Positions 28,507-37,301 of a stretch of 64,000 nt of DNA are shown one piece after another. Source of the DNA: Bacteroidales bacterium (GTDB lineage: Bacteria > Bacteroidota > Bacteroidia > Bacteroidales > GCA-2748055); contig JAIOZM010000005.1 of the NCBI GenBank assembly GCA_021740585.1, forward strand, positions 1 to 64,000, in the 5' to 3' direction. The number at the start of each line of letters is the position of its first letter. The stretch's first letter is position 1. The position numbers and the translations under genes were made by a program. The notes under the pieces are model-generated. The model had not been told where the DNA came from. It worked only from the letters and a program-made list of their open reading frames with translations, and did no database searches.

Positions 28507-29301
28507 TCAGAATTTTTCAGGCACAAAAGTCTGATCGCTTATGGGCGGCCTTACATAACCTTTTTTAGAAACTTCAGGGAGTTTTAATTCTTTATATTTT
28601 ATTTCTTTATATGGAATTTGCGAAAGCAGGTGGTTAATGCAATTAAGCCGGGCGCGTTTTTTATCATCTCCGTTCACTACCCACCAGGGAGAAATTTTTG
28701 TGTCGGTATATTCGAACATTTCATCTTTGGCTTTTGAATACTCAACCCATTTGCTTCTGGAGGCCAGATCCATTTCACTGAATTTCCATCTTCTGAGAGG
28801 GTCGTCCATTCGTTCCTGAAACCTTTTTTCCTGCTCTTCATCACTTACTGAAAACCAATATTTTATAAGAATAATACCGGAATGAATAAGCATTTCTTCA
28901 AAACGTGGGCATGAACGCAAAAAGTCCCAATATTCATCATCGGTGCAAAATCCCATGACCTTCTCTACGCCCGTTCGGTTATACCAGCTTCTGTCGAATA
29001 ACACCATTTCACCTGAAGTAGGAAGATGTGCCACATAACGTTGGAAATACCATTGATTTTTTTCTCTTTCCGTGGGCACACCCAAGGCCACTACTTTGCA
29101 GATTCTTGGATTTAAGCTATGTGTAATTCGCTTTATTACCCCACCTTTGCCCGCAGCATCTCTGCCTTCAAAAAGTACCACCACTTTTAATCCTTCAGCT
29201 TTTACCCATTCATGCATTTTTACAAGTTCCCCTTCCAGTCTTTTAAGTTCTTTCAGGTACTCTTTATTGGAGAGATTGTTAGGATCCTTAGCTTTTTTCA
29301 T
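28507..29301 (-). CDS. ppk2: Polyphosphate kinase 2
   Basis: PPK2 transfers phosphate between polyphosphate and nucleoside phosphates. This 264-residue single-domain protein has the Walker A motif FEGRDAAGKGG, the Walker B/lid region LFDRSWYNRTGVEKVMGF, and the arginine-rich lid RFQERMDDPLRRWKFS. It has the length of single-domain (class I or III) enzymes, which run from polyphosphate to NDPs or also NMPs; the class cannot be set by eye. The gene lies 35 bp upstream of the DUF2817 gene on the same strand in the window order, so co-transcription from the peptidase gene is possible. Confidence 0.93.
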   Translation of the reverse strand: MKKAKDPNNLSNKEYLKELKRLEGELVKMHEWVKAEGLKVVVLFEGRDAAGKGGVIKRITHSLNPRICKVVALGVPTEREKNQWYFQRYVAHLPTSGEMVLFDRSWYNRTGVEKVMGFCTDDEYWDFLRSCPRFEEMLIHSGIILIKYWFSVSDEEQEKRFQERMDDPLRRWKFSEMDLASRSKWVEYSKAKDEMFEYTDTKISPWWVVNGDDKKRARLNCINHLLSQIPYKEIKYKELKLPEVSKKGYVRPPISDQTFVPEKF

Positions 29302-29336
29302 ATAGAATATTTTTTAGGCTGGTAAAAAGAAGAATA

Positions 29337-30584
29337 TTATTTAAATTCTGTGTAATTCTGTATAGCAATATTTAATACTTCTCTCGATTGTTCAATAACC
29401 AGGGAACGCCATTCCGGATCAGAAGGATAATACATTTCTATAAAGGAGGATTTTATCTTATCTTCCTGTTTGGCATTTTGATAGCCATGCTGAATACCCT
29501 GATTTTCAAGAATTGTTTTTTGTATGGAATGCAGTGATCCAAAGGTTTTCTGACTGTTTAAAGTGCCATATTCAAAGGGCATAGATATAAAAGTGGCGTC
29601 AGGATTTAAGTCCCCGATAAAGGAACAGAAGTCTCCGCTAACGGTATAAAAATCGTCTGAATCTCCCCAGTCAATGTCGAGACCTTCGAAAACCCTTGTG
29701 GTATAATTTTTAAGTTCATCGTTTTCAACAGGATTGGCAAATAAATGAAGTTTTCCGATCTCACCATAGCCCGTATGTAAATCAATATGAAGAATAGTTT
29801 TGAACTTATCGAAATACATGGGTAAATAATCTTCCAATGCTGAAATCTGAGGCTCTTGCCTATCTCCACCAAAATATAGTCCCTCAGGAAATTCATATTG
29901 CCCCTGCAATACAGCCTGCCTTAGAACCGGCATGGAAGATTTTGCGATTTTTGCAATGGCCACCATATAGAAGAATTTGTTGTAGAAATCATCTTCAGAG
30001 GCCGGGTTTGCAGGATTTACAAAATCGTAAAGGTCGGCATAGCCACTATTCCCGATATTGTATAATTCATTACTTAGGCTGCTGTTGCGATTCAGATCCA
30101 CATTGTTTTCAGTAACACGGCGTTTATATTTAAAGCCATAAGGATTAACGCCATGGATAAGGAGTATTGCCGGACGGTTCCCCTGAATTTCAGGAATCAT
30201 TTCATTCATCATCATTCTTTGAACAGCGCTTCCTGTATAACCTTCAATTCCATGAACACCGGAAGATATTACTACTAATTTGCTGGAGTCACCCACTGAC
30301 GGAATAAAGCAAAAATCTATACTAAGATTCGTATCAATACTACTTTCAACCCTAATAGAATCGATAGACACTCCTTCCATCTGGCTCTTTAGCTGGTTCG
30401 AAAGATTTATAAATTCACTTCTGCATTCTTCATAATTTTCAAAAAAATAAGAAGTGTTTTGATCGTTAACAGCTGTACTTTCAAGTTCAGGAGAATAAGA
30501 CCAGTAGCTGATATATGAGGCAGCAATTATAAAAATAATAACTAAACTTAGGGAGTAAAGGAAAATCTTAATTGATTTTTTCAT
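29337..30584 (-). CDS. Membrane-anchored DUF2817/M14-like carboxypeptidase
   Basis: 415 residues from the ATG at 30584 (MKKSIKIF), which precedes a TM or signal helix at about residues 5-25. The catalytic domain carries M14-type zinc ligands in SGVHGIEGYTGS (His and Glu) and in HIDLHTGYG, plus RVTENNVDLNRN and a late Glu in PFEYGTL. DUF2817 proteins are predicted zinc carboxypeptidases or amidases. No cognate peptide can be named. It is followed closely by ppk2. Confidence 0.82.
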   Translation of the reverse strand: MKKSIKIFLYSLSLVIIFIIAASYISYWSYSPELESTAVNDQNTSYFFENYEECRSEFINLSNQLKSQMEGVSIDSIRVESSIDTNLSIDFCFIPSVGDSSKLVVISSGVHGIEGYTGSAVQRMMMNEMIPEIQGNRPAILLIHGVNPYGFKYKRRVTENNVDLNRNSSLSNELYNIGNSGYADLYDFVNPANPASEDDFYNKFFYMVAIAKIAKSSMPVLRQAVLQGQYEFPEGLYFGGDRQEPQISALEDYLPMYFDKFKTILHIDLHTGYGEIGKLHLFANPVENDELKNYTTRVFEGLDIDWGDSDDFYTVSGDFCSFIGDLNPDATFISMPFEYGTLNSQKTFGSLHSIQKTILENQGIQHGYQNAKQEDKIKSSFIEMYYPSDPEWRSLVIEQSREVLNIAIQNYTEFK

Positions 30585-30850
30585 TGAATAGTTTTTTTGG
30601 TTGATGCAAGTAAATTTAGACGAAAAAATCAAAATCACAAAACAGCTTGAAGGATAGTTTCTTATTGACAGTCGAAGTTAGGCATTAAAAAATTATTAAA
30701 AATTCCCGGCTTAAGTTTTGTTTTAGAAATTATTCATTGTCAGGCTTATTTCTGTGAACAATGATAAAGGGGAGCAGTTTTTATAGAAATTGAGAAAATA
30801 TAAAATTATTGTCTTATTTTCGGACTTCAAAAAACTTAAAAATATTCTTC

Positions 30851-32134
30851 ATGCCAAAATCTCATGCTTTAAACTCAAAGGAAAATTACTTTCTGCCTAT
30901 CCTAATTATTGGTTCATTATTTTTTATTTTCGGTTTTGTTACCTGGTTAAACGGCATTTTAATCCCTTACCTTCAAATTGCCTGTGAACTATCAGATTTT
31001 CAGGCGCTTTTCGTAGCTTTTGCGTTTTATATTGCTTATACAGTTATGGCTTTACCCTCTGCCTGGGTATTACGCAAAACGGGCTTTAAAAACGGTATGA
31101 TGATTGGGCTCTGGGTAATGGCTGTTGGGACCTTAACATTTATACCTGCCGCCCTGGCAAGAGACTATAAAATCTTTCTTTTGGGATTATTTATTATGGG
31201 TACGGGGTTGGCTCTTCTTCAAACAGCTTCAAACCCATACATTACGGTAATTGGTCCAAGAGAGAGCGCCGCCAGAAGAATCAGCATTCTCGGTATTTGT
31301 AACAAGCTGGCCGGAGCCATAGCACCTCTTATTCTGGCTTTTTATATTTTAAATGATGGAGATGTTTTTAGGGAAAGTTTAAAACTTATGGATGAGGCTG
31401 CAAAATCAATTGCCCTCGATGAATTGGCAAAGCGTGTTATTGATCCTTATATTGTAATGACACTCGTTCTTTTAGTAATGGGTATTGGGATTAAGTTGTC
31501 TCCGCTGCCCAAGGTTGAAATGGAAGATGAAAGCGAAAACCATGCAACCGGGTTTGGGGAGAAGCAAAACATTTTTGGGTTTCCTCATCTGGTACTTGGA
31601 GTATTAGCGCTTTTCTTTTATGTAGGGGCAGAGGTAATAGCAGGGGATACCATTATTCGCTACGGACTTTCTCTGGATATTGCCATGGAAAAGGCTAAGA
31701 GTTTTACTTCATACACCATGATTTTTATGGTTGCCGGCTATATTTTAGGGATTATTTTAATTCCTAAGGTGATAAGTCAAAGGACTGCTTTACTGGGCTC
31801 AGCCATACTCGGATTAGTATTCAGCATTGGGGCTATTTTTACAGATGGAATAACTTCTGTATTATTTATTGCATCGCTTGGACTAGCCAATGCATTGGTA
31901 TGGCCTACTATCTGGCCACTTGCCTTAAATAAATTGGGGAAGTTTATTAATACGGGATCTGCACTTCTTATTATGGCAATATCAGGGGGAGCCCTTTTAC
32001 CGCTTGCCTGGGGTAAATTATCAGATATTTACAGTTCGCAACAAGCCTATTGGGTGTTGGTACCCTTGTATTTATTTATATTATTTTACGCTTACAAAGG
32101 TCATAAAATTTATAATTGGAAGAAATTGAAATAG
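30851..32134 (+). CDS. FucP-type MFS sugar:H+ symporter
   Basis: 427 residues from the ATG at 30851 (MPKSHALN), with twelve predicted TM helices. Features of the FucP/GluP subgroup are FVTWLNGILIPYLQ in TM1, GFKNGMMIGL after TM2 and the GLALLQTASNPYITVIGP stretch. In the family these transport L-fucose, glucose/galactose or N-acetylglucosamine with a proton. The gene is divergent from the DUF2817 peptidase and 26 bp from the convergent GH5 gene. The substrate remains open, but the glycosidase neighbour supports a sugar role. Confidence 0.88.
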   Translation: MPKSHALNSKENYFLPILIIGSLFFIFGFVTWLNGILIPYLQIACELSDFQALFVAFAFYIAYTVMALPSAWVLRKTGFKNGMMIGLWVMAVGTLTFIPAALARDYKIFLLGLFIMGTGLALLQTASNPYITVIGPRESAARRISILGICNKLAGAIAPLILAFYILNDGDVFRESLKLMDEAAKSIALDELAKRVIDPYIVMTLVLLVMGIGIKLSPLPKVEMEDESENHATGFGEKQNIFGFPHLVLGVLALFFYVGAEVIAGDTIIRYGLSLDIAMEKAKSFTSYTMIFMVAGYILGIILIPKVISQRTALLGSAILGLVFSIGAIFTDGITSVLFIASLGLANALVWPTIWPLALNKLGKFINTGSALLIMAISGGALLPLAWGKLSDIYSSQQAYWVLVPLYLFILFYAYKGHKIYNWKKLK

Positions 32135-32160
32135 TTGAAATATAATCTTCCAGCATAGTT

Positions 32161-34866
32161 TTATCTGACCAATAATTTATGAGTCGAAATAGTAGCCGAA
32201 TCATAGATTTTTAAAAAATAGGCCCCCGGTTTCCAGTTTTGAGCATTTAAAATCAGGGAATCATCATGAGTACTTATTTTCCAGATAAGAGAGCCGCAGG
32301 AATCGTAGAGCTCTAGTACTTTTTCCGTTTGATTGCTTTCAGGAAATACGACGCTCAGGTATTCATCTACCGGATTTGGGTATAAATTCGGGGTAAACTC
32401 ATTCCTTTTTTCTTCAACACTAACTTTTGAGCTGAAGTTTATCCAGTTAAGATTATGTTCGCCACTTTTTATTAATATCCGGAAAAAATATTTGCCTGCA
32501 GGAAGATTAACCAGGGCCGATTGCGTTTGCCAGGTCTGCCATCCGCCAGTGCTTGAAAAAGTAACATTGGATAAGGAGATATAAGAGCCACTCTCTTCAT
32601 AAAGTAACTCAATGCGGGCATTTCCATACAATGAAGCTACTCTGAAGTCGAGCTGATAATTTCCGGCTGCAGGAACATTTATGAGGTAATCGAGATAATC
32701 TCCTGCATTGGTGTATCCAGTATTAAAACCACCACCTATATCCTGACAATCCTCCAATACCAAACCCTTATTGGTAAAAAAGTCTTCTGCCTGAATTTTA
32801 GCTGGCAGGTCAAATTGTTTTGCAAGTTTGTTGTTTATTGCCAGTCCTTGGAAATTTTCCAAAGGCAGATCATTGCTATAAATTGATGATCCAATATAGT
32901 TTAATTTCAAGCTATTCTTATAAGATAAGGCTGTTCCTGATTTAAGAATGATAACATTTGGATGTTCGCTGCTAATTTCAGCACTTGAAATATTTGTTTT
33001 AACATTATTCACTAACAGTTCAAAATCCTGAGGTGACATACTGCTTGAGCTAATATCTCTGTTTAAATTCAGGTATATCTCTTCAGGATAATAAGACGTT
33101 TCGCAGAAAAGTGCTTTAAAGCTTGCTAGTTCAGCAGGTCTCGGATTGATAAACTTAATATAATTCAGATTTGATCCACCCTTGGTATTTATAAGTTTTA
33201 GTTGAATATCGCCTGCAGGCAGGAGGATGTCGGTAATAGTTGTTGACCTCCAGATTCCCCATCCCCCTGTTGAAGGTAAGATGGCTTCGTTACTAACAAT
33301 CTTTCCATTAGCTTCAATAACAATTCTCCCTCCGGAACCTCCCGAAGCATTTCGTATCACACAATCGTATAAGGCTGCCGAGTCTGCATGTAATGTGTAA
33401 ATCATCCATTCGCCATCCGATGTCCAGCCTACACTATATCCATTGGTAGCATCGCTATCGTTACATTTCTCAATATCAACCCCATCGCTTCTATATTGCC
33501 AACCTGAATTCCAGGCTTGAAAACTATTTGTTTCCAGATGATAATCGGCAGTATCATTGTCGAAGTATGCATATCCATTGCGACCAAGGGCATAGTCTGA
33601 GGTAAAAATATAATCTTCCACATCGAATAATTTGAAGGGAAGGATATCGGTAGTATGAGGCTGGCGAATTAATGCATCAATTACATCATACTGAATATTA
33701 CAGTTTTCAAATTTGTGGTTATCAGAAAATTTTAACACTGCCTGAAAAGCTGCATCAACTGTTGGTTTTGCAGCTGTGCCTTTCCAGTAATTTATAAGCT
33801 GTGTGTAATCGGAGTTGGTTGTTACACTTAGAATATTGTTATTCCCGGTTTTTTTAACCGGCCACCACGACCATCCTATATTTTTTCTTTCGGCAAGCGA
33901 CACAAGGTTTGTAAACCATGTATTTGAATTTTCGCCGGATTCGCCTAACCAGAGAGGAACATTATAAACGTTTCTTAAATTTATTATCCAGTCAAGCGAA
34001 TTATCGTTGTTATAGCTCCAGTATTTATGAAAGCTGTAAACCATATTGTTATCCCAGGGGGGGGTTAATCCGGAATGGTCGTTTGCAAAGCTATTCCCTT
34101 CTATATAAATGATATGGTTATTATCTACCGATCGTATAGAATCTGTTATCCGACCATACAGACTCCTCATTTGAGAGTTGTTTCCCTGGGGGAAAGTCCA
34201 GTTGGTTTCATTAATAAGGTCGTAACCACCAATCCATGGTTCGTCTGCATAACGTTCTGCAAGTTTTTGCCACAAAAGAACGAGTTTGGTTTTATTGTCT
34301 TCACTTTCCCAGAGAGAGGGTTTTGTGCTGTCGTAATCAGAAATTTCAGCATTAGCACCTTGTCCGCCGGGGGCTCCATGCATATCCAATATTAAGTACA
34401 TTTTATTTTCTGAACACCAGGAGAGCAAAGAATCTAAAATTATGAATCCTGTTTCCAACCAGGTTTGTTCCCCCTGCACCAATTCTTCTTCAATGGGGAG
34501 GGTAAACCATTTATAATGCAAAGCAACGCGAATTGAATTAAATCCCCACGCAGCCATTGAGTCCACATCAACTTTTTGCATATGATTATGCAGCCAGCTG
34601 GTATAAAAGCTATCTGTTTTTGCTTCCCCAATGGTCTCAATTAATTTATTTGTGAATTCGTGTTGGGTACCGGCAATCCCACTCGTCTGCATCATATAGC
34701 CTTCTTGTATCATCCAGTTTCCTGTTCCAATTCCCCGAAGTATAAAATTCTCTCCAGAGCCATCTACGATATTTTTCCCATCTGCGTGTAAAAATCCTTG
34801 TGAAAAAAGATTGATGGATAGGAAGCAAAGAATTATTGAGAAACTTAATTTTTTTGGGTGCCGCAT
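32161..34866 (-). CDS. T9SS-secreted GH5-family glycoside hydrolase with two CBM6-like modules
   Basis: A 901-residue exported enzyme. A signal peptide (to about residue 22) is followed by a GH5 TIM barrel (about 25-355). Its acid/base is E220 in DLINETNW and its nucleophile E309 in LWLGESGEN; LDMHGAPGG is the usual strand-4 region. A CBM6-like domain (about 430-560), an SbsA-type Ig-like spacer (about 575-670), a second CBM6-like domain (about 680-815, KIQAEDF and GYTNAGDYLDY) and a T9SS domain (LYPNPVDEYLSV to HKLLVR) follow. It likely cleaves a beta-glucan or mannan at the cell surface; the exact polymer is not resolvable. Confidence 0.88.
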   Translation of the reverse strand: MRHPKKLSFSIILCFLSINLFSQGFLHADGKNIVDGSGENFILRGIGTGNWMIQEGYMMQTSGIAGTQHEFTNKLIETIGEAKTDSFYTSWLHNHMQKVDVDSMAAWGFNSIRVALHYKWFTLPIEEELVQGEQTWLETGFIILDSLLSWCSENKMYLILDMHGAPGGQGANAEISDYDSTKPSLWESEDNKTKLVLLWQKLAERYADEPWIGGYDLINETNWTFPQGNNSQMRSLYGRITDSIRSVDNNHIIYIEGNSFANDHSGLTPPWDNNMVYSFHKYWSYNNDNSLDWIINLRNVYNVPLWLGESGENSNTWFTNLVSLAERKNIGWSWWPVKKTGNNNILSVTTNSDYTQLINYWKGTAAKPTVDAAFQAVLKFSDNHKFENCNIQYDVIDALIRQPHTTDILPFKLFDVEDYIFTSDYALGRNGYAYFDNDTADYHLETNSFQAWNSGWQYRSDGVDIEKCNDSDATNGYSVGWTSDGEWMIYTLHADSAALYDCVIRNASGGSGGRIVIEANGKIVSNEAILPSTGGWGIWRSTTITDILLPAGDIQLKLINTKGGSNLNYIKFINPRPAELASFKALFCETSYYPEEIYLNLNRDISSSSMSPQDFELLVNNVKTNISSAEISSEHPNVIILKSGTALSYKNSLKLNYIGSSIYSNDLPLENFQGLAINNKLAKQFDLPAKIQAEDFFTNKGLVLEDCQDIGGGFNTGYTNAGDYLDYLINVPAAGNYQLDFRVASLYGNARIELLYEESGSYISLSNVTFSSTGGWQTWQTQSALVNLPAGKYFFRILIKSGEHNLNWINFSSKVSVEEKRNEFTPNLYPNPVDEYLSVVFPESNQTEKVLELYDSCGSLIWKISTHDDSLILNAQNWKPGAYFLKIYDSATISTHKLLVR

Positions 34867-34993
34867 TTTTAAAGATTTAGAATATGTTGCAAATATACTT
34901 TTCTATTTTTAAAAATGTTAACAGAGAAGATAGTTTATCTCGAATATAAATTGCAATTATCTGGATAGCAAGCGATTACATTTGTAACAATTC

Positions 34994-35023
34994 AACCTCG
35001 GAGGTCTATAGACCTCCGAGGTT
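34994..35023. repeat. Perfect 30-bp palindrome
   Basis: Arms aacctcggaggtc and gacctccgaggtt surround a 4-bp tata centre with no mismatch (13-bp arms, whole element self-complementary over 30 bp). It lies between the GH5 start and the ExbB-like stop. It has no T-run, so it is more like a dispersed Bacteroidota intergenic palindrome than a terminator. Confidence 0.75.
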
Positions 35024-35072
35024 CCTGCTTATGTTAAATAGAAATATTGATAAGAATGATACATTTCAAATC

Positions 35073-35453
35073 TCAATCCCTGATTTTTGTACCAGAAAAA
35101 TACAAAATAGTCCATAGCAAATAGGAAATTAAAAATATTAAAAGCCCATAGATAGGCGCAATCATCGAAACTTTCAATCCACCTGCAAGAATTGAAGGTG
35201 AAACATCCCCTGCAGCTTCAATGGCTGTGAAAGCGTAATGTAAACCTACCATTTGACCCAAAAATCCGGTTACAAGTGCAATAACACCACCTGTTTTGAG
35301 AAAACTAAGTCTTTTTAAAGTCTGGTCGAGATCTTTATATTCCAACTTAATGATAAGATACAAGTAATAGAAAAATAGTGCTAAAATGATAAATAGCATT
35401 AAGGTCAGAATTCCCATAAATAATGGTCCGCCGGTTTGAAATAGATTAAACAT
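35073..35453 (-). CDS. Short MotA/TolQ/ExbB-family membrane protein
   Basis: A 126-residue protein with three TM helices (about residues 10-35, 55-80 and 93-120). The second and third fit the MotA_ExbB channel signature (LVTGFLGQMVGLHYAF and SMIAPIYGLLIFLIS). Full ExbB/TolQ proteins are near 220 residues; this one has almost none of the usual cytoplasmic loop. No ExbD/TolR partner is encoded nearby, so coupling to an energy transducer is uncertain. It may be a stand-alone small form. Confidence 0.75.
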   Translation of the reverse strand: MFNLFQTGGPLFMGILTLMLFIILALFFYYLYLIIKLEYKDLDQTLKRLSFLKTGGVIALVTGFLGQMVGLHYAFTAIEAAGDVSPSILAGGLKVSMIAPIYGLLIFLISYLLWTILYFSGTKIRD

Positions 35454-35607
35454 AATTTTAATTTTTAGTTAAACATTTACTAATCCCAACAAAGTTAGGC
35501 CAATCAAAGCTCAAACTGCAAGGTCGAATCCATACCAAATCAGGTTATCTGTCGATAAATTCACTTCAACTCTGGTTTTTTTAAAAAAAACGTGTCAGAT
35601 TTACATT

Positions 35608-36360
35608 ATGAAAAGACATTTTAATAGTTTTTACTGGTTTACGGTGACAGTGCTTCTTATCCTGATCTATGGAAGCAGATTAAATGGATTTGTTGTAAGT
35701 TTTTATTTTGTCTCTTTTTTAGTTCCGGTTGTCATAGCCACTTCAGTTTACTTTAATAATGTGTTAGTCTCTGAATATTTGTTGAAAAAAAGATATGCAA
35801 GATTCATATTTTTGACAATAGCAGGCATAATAATTTCACTCGATTTACTGTGGTTTATATTTTTCATTGCCTTTTATTTTATGGCCAGATTTCAACCGGA
35901 CAACATTGTAATACTTATTAATGAATTCAGTTCCTTCCCTTTGGTTCTTTATTTATCGGTCATTGTAAATGGATTTCTGAATCTTTCAAAGGATTATCTT
36001 GGAATCCTTGAGGATAATAAGACTCTGGAAGCCAGAAAGAATGACTTTTCTGAAGGGAACTTGCAGGTAAGGGCTAACCGGCAGAATAGAATAATTAGTT
36101 TTAAAAGTATTAATTATATTGAAAGTATGTCTGATTATGTTCTTATCAGAGCAAAGGATAATGAGACGGTTATTACACGGGAAACGATAAGCAGGATAGA
36201 GCAGGATTTGCCTTCTGCTTTTTTACGAATTCACAGATCATTCATTGTCAATTTGGAAAATGTAGAGTCATTTACCCGGGAATTTATTATGATTGCCGGT
36301 ATGGAGCTGCCAATTAGCAGAACTTATAGGAAGAAGGTTTATGAAATCTTGAAATTATAA
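35608..36360 (+). CDS. Membrane-bound LytTR transcription regulator
   Basis: A 250-residue protein with about four TM helices (residues 9-28, 28-50, 62-90 and 108-125), a short linker and a C-terminal LytTR DNA-binding domain (about 150-248). It carries the family signatures INYIESMSDYVLI, FLRIHRSFIVNLENV and LPISRTYRKKVYEIL. There is no receiver domain, so the membrane part probably senses the signal directly and tethers the DNA-binding domain to the membrane. Its target is unknown; the divergent ExbB-like gene shares its upstream region. Confidence 0.85.
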   Translation: MKRHFNSFYWFTVTVLLILIYGSRLNGFVVSFYFVSFLVPVVIATSVYFNNVLVSEYLLKKRYARFIFLTIAGIIISLDLLWFIFFIAFYFMARFQPDNIVILINEFSSFPLVLYLSVIVNGFLNLSKDYLGILEDNKTLEARKNDFSEGNLQVRANRQNRIISFKSINYIESMSDYVLIRAKDNETVITRETISRIEQDLPSAFLRIHRSFIVNLENVESFTREFIMIAGMELPISRTYRKKVYEILKL

Positions 36361-36548
36361 GTAGCTATTTATACAAGGTATTGGAGTCTTTAGAATGGTT
36401 TGTAGTAAGACCCTCTTTTCATGAAGGACTACCAAATAAGAATTTTTTAGGTTGAGATTAACAGAAAAGAATATTGCAACCTGCATTTAGCATATAATAA
36501 TTTTCCTTTTGCAGGAAGCAATATTTATAACAGATTTAATATGAAAAT

Positions 36549-36968
36549 CTATGCTTTCTTTGTCCAAATTCCTAATATTCCCCCTGCAACAGTAAGACCA
36601 GTTGTGGTGAATCCCCCGGTAATGAATGCAAGCCAATAAGGATCATCATTAAACGCGCCTGTTGTTTTAACTGATAGGAAAACGAAAACAAAGCCGATCA
36701 GAAATCCATAAAAGAGACCTTTCGACAAGCTGTCAACACTCAATTTCACAAACAGCCATGCCAATAAATATACACTGGCAACTGCAGAAATAACATTGGT
36801 AATCCATGCACCGGCACTTGCCGGATTTGCTTCAATAGTGGCCAAATCGAGGCCAACCATTTCCATCCATGGCTCTCCGAATAAAGGTCCGTACCAAATA
36901 AATCCGATAACAAATTGGAGAATTATTCCAAGTAGTACGGCAAGGTGGTTAATTTTTAAATCATACAT
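36549..36968 (-). CDS. DUF1761 membrane protein
   Basis: 139 residues from the ATG at 36968 (MYDLKINHLAVLLG), with four TM helices. The N-terminal GFIWYGPLFGEPWMEMVG is the DUF1761 hallmark, and the glycine-rich last helix (TTTGLTVAGGILGIW) is also typical. The 34 extra residues of the longest frame have no family support. The function of the family is unknown. It stands alone. Confidence 0.83.
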   Translation of the reverse strand: MYDLKINHLAVLLGIILQFVIGFIWYGPLFGEPWMEMVGLDLATIEANPASAGAWITNVISAVASVYLLAWLFVKLSVDSLSKGLFYGFLIGFVFVFLSVKTTGAFNDDPYWLAFITGGFTTTGLTVAGGILGIWTKKA

Positions 36969-37301
36969 AATTTTAAGTGTTAATAATAATTCTGAAAAAG
37001 GTATTCCTGAAAATAGTTCATAAAAAATAAGATAACAATAATACAGGTATTTAAGTTTTTGAATAATCAATACTTAGCTGTAATTTTTTCCTCAAAACTT
37101 TGGTTTGCGTGCTCCGTAGAGTTAAAATTAACATGTAATTTCTTCTGTGTTAACTATTTTATTCATAAAATTACAGGTTCTTATTTGAAGATAATTTAAA
37201 TTGTTTCTCTATTTTTTTAATAATATTAAACACTTGTACATTGTGTCAATGCTAGCGCAGCGAAGCAATCTCATATTTTTACCTGACTCCAATAATATTA
37301 A

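Noticed and set aside
35073..35453. Start of a TonB-ExbB-ExbD energy-coupling operon
   Set aside because: No ExbD/TolR or TonB gene is adjacent; the short ExbB-like gene stands alone.
37230..37270. Sequence tgctagcgcagcgaagca before the CotH gene looked like a structured leader
   Set aside because: Pairing is short and irregular; no riboswitch or RNA family is recognisable.
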